Of a stretch of 64,000 nt of DNA, positions 57,681 through 64,000 are shown piece after piece. The position numbers were made by a program, and so were the translations under genes. The notes beneath the pieces are model-generated. The model was not told where the DNA came from. It saw only the letters and a program-made list of their open reading frames with translations, and did not search any database. The stretch's first letter is position 1; each line of letters opens with the position of its first letter. Origin of the DNA: Clostridia bacterium (GTDB lineage: Bacteria > Bacillota > Clostridia > UBA1381); NCBI GenBank assembly GCA_900751885.1, contig CAADTH010000050.1, forward strand, positions 185,125 to 249,124, in the 5' to 3' direction.

Positions 57681-59030
57681 GTGGGAAAGCTATTTGGGAC
57701 AGATGGAATCCGCGGTGTGGCGAATGTGGAGCTGACAGCGGAGCTGGCATTTCGAACAGGGCAGAGCGGTGCGTATGTACTTACGAAGCAGACAGATCAC
57801 CGTCCGCGCATTTTGATTGGAAAGGATACCAGGAAATCAGGTGATATGCTGGAGGCGGCGCTGACCGCGGGACTTTGCTCCATGGGAGCAAAGGTGATTT
57901 CGCTCGGTATCATTCCGACACCGGCGGTTGCATATCTCACACGGCTTTATGGCGCAGACGCCGGCGTTGTTATCTCAGCGTCCCATAATCCGTGCGAATA
58001 CAATGGAATTAAGTTTTTTAACAGTGAGGGCTATAAGCTCAAGGATGAGATTGAAGACGAAATTGAGGCATACATAAAAGGAGAAAAGAAAATCGACGAG
58101 CTTCCGACACATGGCAAAATCGGATATGTTGCCACCAATCACAATGCAGTTGAGGATTACGTCAATTTTGCAGTCTCGACGATTGACTGCCGGCTGGATG
58201 GGATAAAAATTGCGATTGACTGTGCAAACGGTGCGAGCTATCAGACAGCGTTCAAAGCGCTCAACAAGCTGGGGGCAAGCGTGGAGGCAATCCACAATAC
58301 ACCGGACGGCGTGAATATCAACGCGATGTGCGGCTCCACGCATATGGAAAGTCTGCAAAGCTATGTCACATCCATTGGCGCGGATGTCGGGCTTGCCTTT
58401 GACGGAGATGCAGACCGCGTTCTTGCGGTCGACGAGAAGGGAAATATCATAGACGGCGACCAAATCATGGCGGCATGTGCGAAGTACATGAAGGATAGCG
58501 GCAAACTGGAAAAAGATACGCTTGTTGCGACGGTTATGAGCAATCTGGGTCTATTTATCGCAGGAGAGAACGAGGGAATCAACATCCCACGCACAAAGGT
58601 GGGGGACCGATATGTGCTGGAGGAGATGCTCGACAAGGGATATGTGTTGGGCGGAGAACAGTCCGGACACATTATCTTTTTGGAGCACAACACGACGGGG
58701 GATGGGCTTGTCAGTGCACTTCAGTTTTTGGCTGTGCTGAAAAAAACAGGGCAGACGGCATCCGAAGCCGCAGGACTTGTCAAAATCCTTCCTCAGGTGC
58801 TCTGTAATGCGAAGGTAAAGCCTGAAAACAAAAACACGTATATGGAAAATGAGAAAATCGCAGGGATTATCAACGATTTGGAGGCGGAGTTCGACGGTGC
58901 AGGGCGTGTATTGATTCGTCCGTCGGGGACAGAACCGCTGGTTCGTGTGATGATTGAGGGAAGCGATATCGACTATATCACGAAAAAGGCGCAGGATTTG
59001 GCGGAATTGATTGAACGGGTGCTGGGGTAG
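57681..59030 (+). CDS. glmM: Phosphoglucosamine mutase
   Basis: 449 residues from GTG at 57681 (SD TAGGAGGG). GKLFGTDGIRGVAN (start), catalytic Ser101 in ISASHNP, metal loop FDGDADR (about 240-246) and the C-terminal RPSGTEPLVRVM are GlmM-typical. It makes glucosamine 1-phosphate for wall synthesis. It is separated from cdaA-cdaR, with which it often forms an operon. Confidence 0.97.
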   Translation: MGKLFGTDGIRGVANVELTAELAFRTGQSGAYVLTKQTDHRPRILIGKDTRKSGDMLEAALTAGLCSMGAKVISLGIIPTPAVAYLTRLYGADAGVVISASHNPCEYNGIKFFNSEGYKLKDEIEDEIEAYIKGEKKIDELPTHGKIGYVATNHNAVEDYVNFAVSTIDCRLDGIKIAIDCANGASYQTAFKALNKLGASVEAIHNTPDGVNINAMCGSTHMESLQSYVTSIGADVGLAFDGDADRVLAVDEKGNIIDGDQIMAACAKYMKDSGKLEKDTLVATVMSNLGLFIAGENEGINIPRTKVGDRYVLEEMLDKGYVLGGEQSGHIIFLEHNTTGDGLVSALQFLAVLKKTGQTASEAAGLVKILPQVLCNAKVKPENKNTYMENEKIAGIINDLEAEFDGAGRVLIRPSGTEPLVRVMIEGSDIDYITKKAQDLAELIERVLG

Positions 59031-59074
59031 GATTCTAGTTTTTGATTGAAATATGTTATAAAGCAGGAGTATGT

Positions 59075-59106
59075 TCTATTCGCCTGCTTCCCAAAAGGCG
59101 AATAGA
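59075..59106. repeat. Perfect 10-bp hairpin after glmM
   Basis: TCTATTCGCC (59075-59084) pairs with GGCGAATAGA (59097-59106). No U-tract follows, so it may stabilise the glmM 3' end more than terminate. Confidence 0.55.
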
Positions 59107-59197
59107 GTACCGTAATCTTTCAACCATATAAAACCAACGTCAACCGTTTTTGTAAAACAATTTCCAGTTAAGTTAATCCAAAATACAGTTTCTGTAT

Positions 59198-59226
59198 TTG
59201 ACATTCTCTGTCGAAGGTGATAAAAT
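59198..59226 (+). promoter_or_regulatory. Promoter of the SLH/M15 peptidase gene
   Basis: TTGACA (59198-59203), 17-nt spacer, TAAAAT (59221-59226), 40 nt before the ATG. Confidence 0.75.
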
Positions 59227-59265
59227 AAAAGTGTTTCGAAATTTTGAATTTTAGGAGAATGAGAT

Positions 59266-60582
59266 ATGAGAAACATACCAAAGAAATGGATTATTTTGTG
59301 CACTGCACTGGTTTTATTATTCCAGAGCACTGCATTCGCATCGCCCGACGAGGCGCCGAAGGGCGTGAGCAACTGGGCAATCACAGAGGTAAACAAGGCA
59401 TTTAGTCTTGGTCTAATTCCGGCGGGAACAAAATCTGGCAGTATGCAAAGCGCAGTATCCCGTGAGAATTTTTGTGAGCTGTCTGTCAATCTCTACAGCA
59501 AGCTGTCAAAGGCAGACTTACCTACGGTAGAATCCTCGCCGTTTACAGACACAAATAACATCGCGGTCGCACAGGCGCACCAGCTTGGAATCGTAGCAGG
59601 CATCACCGAGAATGAATTTGCTCCTTCCAACGCGCTTTCCAGACAGGAGCTGTCAAAGATGATGCTCAGCACGCTCTCCCACAGCTCTATTTCCATCAGC
59701 TTGTCAGAAGAGGATATGGCAAAGGTGGATTCTTTCTCTGACAGGGAGGAAATTGCAGACTGGGCGGTCGCACCGCTTGCAGTCATGCTCAAGTATGGAA
59801 TTCTAAATGGAGTCGGAAATAACCGTCTTGCACCTTCTGACGTGGTATCAAAGGAACAGGCGATTGTCATTACATACCGCGCGTATGAGACATTCACAGA
59901 CGATATCAATCATGATTCCTCCATCATCGTTCCGACGTTCCCACCGAACCCTTCCACCGGCGTATCACCTGCGCCTGTTATCACGCCGGAACCAACCCCG
60001 GAGCCGACGCCGGTTGCCACGCCGACCCCTGTGCCGAGCGAGGTTCCATCTGAGACGATGCCGCCACAGCTTTCCAAAGAGCAGAAAATGCAGCGGGTAT
60101 TTCCAAACGGTGTAGCGTTTGCATCCCAAGAAGAGGCGCAGGCTTATATGAAGGAAATCACGGTAAAGGTATGGAACATCGACAGCAAGGGCGGCAAGGT
60201 TGCATCGACCAAAACCCTCGTTGTCAATCAAGCGCTTGCAGATGATGTCGTTAAGATTTTTGATGAGATATTTGAGTCAGGCGAACAGTTCCCAATCAAG
60301 TCTTGCGGCGGCTTCCAATGGAGAAAAGCGGCTTCGGGCAGACTTTCTCAGCACAGCTATGGAACATGTATCGATATCAATCCAACCGAAAATTATCAGG
60401 TGGCGACAGACGGAACGCCGATGTCCGGCACGCACTGGACGCCGGGAGAGGATCCGTATTCCATCCCAGAGGACGGAATCGTGGTAAAGACATTCGCGAA
60501 ATATGGATTTGCGTGGGGCGGAAACGCGTGGAGCGAAAAGAGCGCGAAGGATTATATGCACTTTACCTATTTGGGAAATTAA
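59266..60582 (+). CDS. Secreted M15 peptidase (VanY-like) with SLH repeats
   Basis: 438 residues. Signal peptide (1-26, ending AFA), SLH-like segments (about 32-80, 90-140, 152-205), a PTPEPTP-type linker (about 225-265) and a C-terminal D-Ala-D-Ala carboxypeptidase/endolysin domain with zinc ligands His363 and Asp370 in SQHSYGTCIDIN and His432 in DYMHF. It would trim peptidoglycan at the cell surface. SD TTAGGAGA. Monocistronic with its own promoter and terminator. Confidence 0.9.
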   Translation: MRNIPKKWIILCTALVLLFQSTAFASPDEAPKGVSNWAITEVNKAFSLGLIPAGTKSGSMQSAVSRENFCELSVNLYSKLSKADLPTVESSPFTDTNNIAVAQAHQLGIVAGITENEFAPSNALSRQELSKMMLSTLSHSSISISLSEEDMAKVDSFSDREEIADWAVAPLAVMLKYGILNGVGNNRLAPSDVVSKEQAIVITYRAYETFTDDINHDSSIIVPTFPPNPSTGVSPAPVITPEPTPEPTPVATPTPVPSEVPSETMPPQLSKEQKMQRVFPNGVAFASQEEAQAYMKEITVKVWNIDSKGGKVASTKTLVVNQALADDVVKIFDEIFESGEQFPIKSCGGFQWRKAASGRLSQHSYGTCIDINPTENYQVATDGTPMSGTHWTPGEDPYSIPEDGIVVKTFAKYGFAWGGNAWSEKSAKDYMHFTYLGN

Positions 60583-60597
60583 ATTGAGATGAAGCAG

Positions 60598-60624
60598 GGC
60601 ACACGGTATGTGCCTTGTTTTTTT
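60598..60624 (+). terminator. Terminator after the M15 peptidase gene
   Basis: GGCACA (60598-60603) pairs with TGTGCC (60609-60614) followed by TTGTTTTTTT. TTGTTT in it, with TATAAT at 60638-60643 (17-nt spacing), may be the next gene's promoter. Confidence 0.75.
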
Positions 60625-60675
60625 GTGGGGATTATAGTATAATGGCTGTATTACAAAAGGGGAAGAGGGATTGTT

Positions 60676-61164
60676 TTGCAGGGAATATTGGATAAAATCG
60701 CGGATTTTTTCGCGCGATTTCTGCCGAAGGGCATCATGCGGTTTATGCGAAAATTTTTGAGTGTGGAATTTTTTACGTTTGCGATAATTGGAATCGTAAA
60801 CACCTTTACCACGTCGATTGTGGCAACAGCGCTGGATTTTGTTTACCGCGGCATGCTCGCGGAGGGAACCACGGCGTTTCAGTTTATCGAACGCTACCGC
60901 GTTACGTTTATCGCAGGATATATCGCAAGCCTTGTGTTATCGTTTTTCCTAAACACCTATTTTACGTTCCGCGAAAAACCGACCTTGATGAAATTTATCA
61001 AATTTCCAATCAGTTATATTCCAAATTTTCTAATTCAATATCTGTGCGTGTGGATATTTACCGCGATGCACCTGCCGTCAACGCTCGCGTATGTAGCGGC
61101 GGCATTGTTGGGCGTGCCGATTACCTTCCTGACAATGCGAATTTTTGTGTACAAGAAAAAATAA
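60676..61164 (+). CDS. GtrA-like membrane protein
   Basis: 162 residues from a TTG (SD GGGGAAGAGGG). Four membrane helices (about 31-52, 75-95, 107-128, 134-155) and the conserved FAIIGIVNTFTTSIV and FLNTYFTFREKPT match GtrA family proteins, often flippases for polyprenyl-linked sugars. No glycosyltransferase neighbours, so the substrate is open. Confidence 0.85.
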   Translation: MQGILDKIADFFARFLPKGIMRFMRKFLSVEFFTFAIIGIVNTFTTSIVATALDFVYRGMLAEGTTAFQFIERYRVTFIAGYIASLVLSFFLNTYFTFREKPTLMKFIKFPISYIPNFLIQYLCVWIFTAMHLPSTLAYVAAALLGVPITFLTMRIFVYKKK

Positions 61165-61169
61165 GAAGG

Positions 61170-61200
61170 ATACCGCCCAAACATTCGGGCGGTATTTTTT
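61170..61200 (+). terminator. Terminator after the GtrA-like gene
   Basis: TACCGCCC (61171-61178) pairs with GGGCGGTA (61187-61194), followed by TTTTTT. Confidence 0.88.
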
Positions 61201-61323
61201 GCGCTTCGGCATTATACTAAAATGGTGGACGTTCAGATGCCGAATGTGCTCAAATACAAAAGAATTTGAAACTTTTTTTATTTTTTTGGAACTATTTACT
61301 TCTTGTCCCGTCTAAATAACTGT

Positions 61324-61352
61324 AAGACTTACAAATCCCCATTGTAAGTCTT
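61324..61352. repeat. Perfect 11-bp hairpin in the gtrA-noc gap
   Basis: AAGACTTACAA (61324-61334) and TTGTAAGTCTT (61342-61352), 7-nt loop. The 415-nt gap 61165-61579 holds this, TAATAC/GTATTA (61386-61400), and three terminator-like hairpins but no gene. Confidence 0.6.
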
Positions 61353-61402
61353 CTACCTACCCTTATTTTCACACAATGAACCCCTTAATACGAAGTATTA
61401 AC

Positions 61403-61437
61403 AAAAGAGCGCGTCCTTTTGGATGCGCTTTTTTGTT
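61403..61437 (+). terminator. Orphan terminator in the gtrA-noc gap
   Basis: AAAAGAGCGCGTCC pairs with GGATGCGCTTTTTT around TTTT (one G-U). It has no gene immediately upstream; a short RNA from about 61220-61400 could end here. Confidence 0.7.
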
Positions 61438-61483
61438 TTCGCTTCTTGACGCCAATATAACGTTTGTTCTATGCAATTGCACG

Positions 61484-61514
61484 AAAAAATAACGGCTTAT
61501 AGCCGTTATTTTTT
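61484..61514. terminator. Bidirectional terminator downstream of noc
   Basis: The palindrome ATAACGGCTTATAGCCGTTAT is flanked by A6 and T6; on the minus strand it would end the noc transcript. Confidence 0.8.
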
Positions 61515-61579
61515 GTTTGGAGTTTTATAAAATGGCAGTGCTGCCCCTGTTAGCGGCACTCCCAAGGGAGGTGGCCTTC

Positions 61580-62386
61580 TTACTTTTTGACCTTAATGAC
61601 ATACTCAATGCCCCAGTCAAAATCATTCTTTTCCATGTTTGCCTGAACGCCGTTTTGCTTCATCATCTCCAGCGCTTTTTTCACTGTATTGGTAAAAATC
61701 CGCACATCCTTAAATGCAGGGAATCTCGGGCGCGCCTTTTTCGGCTGTTTCGCCTTGAGCATCGCCTCAATCAGTGCTTCGCTCTGCTGAACATTGAGCT
61801 TTCGCTCAAAGATGATTTTTGATGCTTCGAGCTGTTTTTCTTCACTTTCCAAATGAAGAAGTGCTCTTGCATGGCGTTCTGTGAGTCCATATTCGCGAAC
61901 CAGCTTTTTTACCTGAGGGCTTAGCTTCAAAAGGCGGAGCTTATTGGCGATGGTGGACTGGCTTTTGCCGATTTTGCGCGCCAGCTCATCCTGCGTCATG
62001 CCCTGCTCCCGAATCAAATTTTGATAGCCCTCGGCAATCTCGAAAAAGCACAAATCTTCTCTCTGGAGATTTTCCAAAAGCGCTAAAATCGCGGATTTAT
62101 TGTCGTCCGCATTGATAACGATAGCCGGAATGGTGGCAAGTCCGATGCTCTGTGACGCGCGAAAGCGCCGCTCGCCTGCGATGATTTCGTATTCATTGTC
62201 TACCTTGCGGACGGTGATTGGCTGAATGACACCATATTGCTGGATGGATTCCGCCAGCTCCTCGAGTGAAACGCTGTCGAAATACTTTCTTGGCTGGTAT
62301 GGATTCGGATGAATCATTTCCAGGGGAATATTCATAATCTTCATTTTCTCTTCGGTTGTAAATTTATTCTTTAGTGCCTGTATCAT
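61580..62386 (-). CDS. noc: ParB-family nucleoid occlusion protein
   Basis: 268 residues. ParB N-terminal IPLEMIHPNPYQPRKYF and the CTP-binding GERRFRASQ (about 71-79), then the HTH (MTQDELARKIGKSQSTIANKLRLLKL, about 128-153) and a dimerisation end. The position next to rsmG without a parA identifies Noc rather than Spo0J/ParB. It binds NBS sites and prevents division over DNA. No parS-like TGTTTCACGTGAAACA was seen here. Confidence 0.9.
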   Translation of the reverse strand: MIQALKNKFTTEEKMKIMNIPLEMIHPNPYQPRKYFDSVSLEELAESIQQYGVIQPITVRKVDNEYEIIAGERRFRASQSIGLATIPAIVINADDNKSAILALLENLQREDLCFFEIAEGYQNLIREQGMTQDELARKIGKSQSTIANKLRLLKLSPQVKKLVREYGLTERHARALLHLESEEKQLEASKIIFERKLNVQQSEALIEAMLKAKQPKKARPRFPAFKDVRIFTNTVKKALEMMKQNGVQANMEKNDFDWGIEYVIKVKK

Positions 62387-62450
62387 TCTGATTCCTCCTA
62401 TGTATCCTATGTATAAACTGCATTATCTTGTAAAAAACAAAGACAATATA

Positions 62451-62635
62451 CGGCAGGACGGCGTCTATATACTGCCTGAAAGTCTGGTGTCGGACCTTGC
62501 TGTATCGACTGTTGATGCCTGTCCTTGTTGTATGTTCCGCTTTCGCTTGTCCTGCCGTTATTGCCCCCGGTGGTGGAAGGTGTAAGAGCTTCTTTCAAAT
62601 AGTGCTTGGGGGTACTATCTGGCATTTGCAGATAG
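62451..62635 (-). other. Non-coding gap between rsmG and noc with inverted repeats
   Basis: The 400-nt gap (62387-62787) has no convincing gene. CGGCAGGAC (62451-62459) pairs with GTCCTGCCG (62549-62557), and CTATCTG (62615-62621) with CAGATAG (62629-62635). Both could form in the noc leader RNA. Confidence 0.4.
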
Positions 62636-62787
62636 CGGCGAAAGAGCCTGTCCATCTGTAAACGCAATTGAAAAGAACTGCCTTACATTCTCCATTATAG
62701 CATATTTCTGCCAAATGTGAAGCAAAACAGTTCGACCTGATTTTTTGTTATTCTGTTGTTTTTCGCAAGGTTTTAAATTCCGTGTTT

Positions 62788-63495
62788 TTATCCGATAGGA
62801 TTTTTTGTCGGAAGCCCTGCTTTTCTTGGATATTGCAGAGGAGTTTGTCGCACTTTTTTTACCGTGATAATCTTATGCGACAGGTCTGTAAATGGGATAT
62901 CAGCTGAACAGATATTCTCCATCTCGCCGCCCAAAATGGTGACTGCCTTTTTGCTCGCTGCAAGCTCCTCGTCTGCAAGAGGTCCTTTGAGTGCGAGGAA
63001 ATATCCATCCTGTTTTACAAACGGCAGGCACAGCTCGGAAAGCGATGCCATGTTTGCTACCGCACGAGACACGCACACATCGAACTTCCCGCGCCATGCG
63101 TGGTTTGCGCCGGCATCCTCCGCGCGCATATGCACGCACTCCACGCCGGATAGTCCTAATTTGTCTATGACCTCCTGCAAAAAGCGGATGCGCTTATTCA
63201 ACGAGTCGAGAAGCGTGAGCCGGATTTCTGGGCAAGCGATTTTCAAGACCAATCCGGGAAAGCCTGCCCCTGTTCCCACGTCAATTACACTTCCCTTGAT
63301 TTTTCCTGTGAGGATTGGTGTCAGGCTATCAAGAAAGTGCTTGGTTGCGACCTCGTCAGGCTTGGTGATTGCTGTGAGGTTGATTTTTTCGTTCCACTCC
63401 AGAAGCAGGCGCGCATACTCCTGCATTTGGGACAGCTGCTCTTCTGTCAGTGGTATGCCGAGCTGCTGGCTTCCTTTTAATAATAAATCGTGCAT
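62788..63495 (-). CDS. rsmG: 16S rRNA (guanine527-N7)-methyltransferase
   Basis: 235 residues. SAM site VIDVGTGAGFPGLVLKI (about 70-86), LLLEWNEKINLTAITKPDEV and VSRAVANMASLSELCLPF are RsmG-specific. It methylates G527 of 16S rRNA. In most Bacillota it follows mnmE-mnmG and precedes noc; noc is here, but no mnm genes precede it within the window. Confidence 0.96.
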   Translation of the reverse strand: MHDLLLKGSQQLGIPLTEEQLSQMQEYARLLLEWNEKINLTAITKPDEVATKHFLDSLTPILTGKIKGSVIDVGTGAGFPGLVLKIACPEIRLTLLDSLNKRIRFLQEVIDKLGLSGVECVHMRAEDAGANHAWRGKFDVCVSRAVANMASLSELCLPFVKQDGYFLALKGPLADEELAASKKAVTILGGEMENICSADIPFTDLSHKIITVKKVRQTPLQYPRKAGLPTKNPIG

Positions 63496-63551
63496 TTATT
63501 TCTCCTATTTATTGATGATTTCTTGCTTGTTTTCTGATAGGTGGGGGATTT

Positions 63552-63703
63552 CGTATGTTTCTATTATATCATAGGTAACTGGGTGCTTCGCCCCACGTCT
63601 AGGGTTTTATTTCCTAATTCACTATCGGTTTCCCCAGAGCCCCTTTTCTTGCGTAAGAAAAGAGGCGTAAAGAACGCCTAAGGGGACCCCCCTTAGGAAA
63701 CCC
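63552..63703 (+). repeat. 152-bp direct repeat, copy 1
   Basis: It starts GTATGTTTCTATTATATCAT and ends CTTAGGAAACCC. It contains three hairpins: CTTTTCTT-GCGT-AAGAAAAG, AGGCG...CGCCT and CCTAAGGGG...CCCCTTAGG (some with one mismatch). Copy 2 lies exactly 297 bp downstream. No gene is present from 63496 to the window end. Confidence 0.8.
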
Positions 63704-63848
63704 CGTCCCACTTTTTCTCTCGCTTTGGCTATTGGTGCGGCACACGTGCCGGAATTTTGATTGGAGCACGAAAAGAGGTGGGAGTGGGTTATCGTTTGTT
63801 GTTCTATAGTAGAATAGGAGGTATGTTATTTTGATTGAAGAATGACAC

Positions 63849-64000
63849 CGTATGTTTCTATTATATCATAGGTGACTGGGTGCTTCGCCCCACGTTTCGG
63901 GTTTTATTTCCTAATTGACTATCGGGTATCCCAGAGCCCCTTTTCTTGCGTAAGAAAAGAGGCGCAAAGAACGCCTAAGGGGATACCCCTTAGGAAACCC
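63849..64000 (+). repeat. 152-bp direct repeat, copy 2 (to window edge)
   Basis: It is collinear with copy 1 without gaps, with scattered substitutions (such as GGTTTCCCC versus GGGTATCCC). It runs to the last base of the window, so the array may continue. Confidence 0.8.

Noticed and set aside
61580..62386. Spo0J/ParB chromosome-partition protein
   Set aside because: No adjacent parA/soj and no parS site; the rsmG neighbour favours Noc. Not fully excluded.
62407..62667. 86-codon minus-strand gene upstream of noc
   Set aside because: No SD, low-complexity composition, and it covers the inverted repeats of the leader.

Overview
The window reads as the chromosome of a spore-lineage, anaerobic Bacillota of the class Clostridia. 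SpoVG, Noc, CdaA/CdaR, TadA, a LytTR/DUF3021 pair, RibU behind an FMN riboswitch, three proteins with S-layer homology (SLH) repeats and a Tn916/Tn1549-type conjugative element all fit that. The sequence does not give the genus. No rRNA, tRNA or CRISPR array was seen.

Left chromosomal arm (1-12.75 kb). A 3'-truncated DAHP synthase gene (aroF) sits behind what looks like a ribosome-mediated attenuator with a Tyr/Phe-rich leader peptide. Next come a secreted SLH-bearing SGNH esterase with a 35-residue membrane peptide, a LytTR regulator with its DUF3021 membrane partner, tadA, an ABC exporter, the c-di-AMP pair cdaA-cdaR, hslO, the rpmH-rnpA-yidD-yidC-jag cluster, and the FMN riboswitch with ribU.

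Integrative conjugative element (about 12.76-44.31 kb). It lies between the 3' end of ribU and the promoter of a small membrane-protein gene. Its order is: a replication-initiator-like gene; a Tn1549-like transfer operon (PcfB, VirD4-like coupling protein, Maff2-like peptide, VirB6-like, PrgI/VirB3-like and VirB4-like proteins, a CHAP hydrolase, topoisomerase III); accessory genes that look made to evade restriction (a Mom-like protein and a 1290-residue ArdA-ArdC-type polyprotein); a MobC/relaxase module on the opposite strand whose relaxase is frameshifted; an AT-rich cargo island (TetR regulator plus a three-gene drug-type ABC exporter); and a Tn916-like end (orf6-like KTR protein, sigma-like and HTH proteins, Xis, Int). 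Two 114-bp elements with inverted ends bracket the transfer operon as direct repeats. Two oriT-like sequences lie 8 kb apart in inverted orientation.

Right chromosomal arm (44.3-64 kb). Genes are a DUF/COG2426-type membrane protein, an M14 carboxypeptidase, rpmE, rpsO, pnp, threonine dehydratase, a secreted SLH-serpin, spoVG, murC, eno, a small HTH regulator coupled to an ABC-F ATPase with one degenerate ATP site, glmM, a secreted SLH/M15 peptidase, a GtrA-like protein, noc and rsmG. The window ends in a 297-bp-period repeat. The rpmH-jag block and the rsmG-noc block, which adjoin near oriC in many Bacillota, are more than 50 kb apart here.

Product names come from recognising motifs and family signatures by eye. 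No database search was run.
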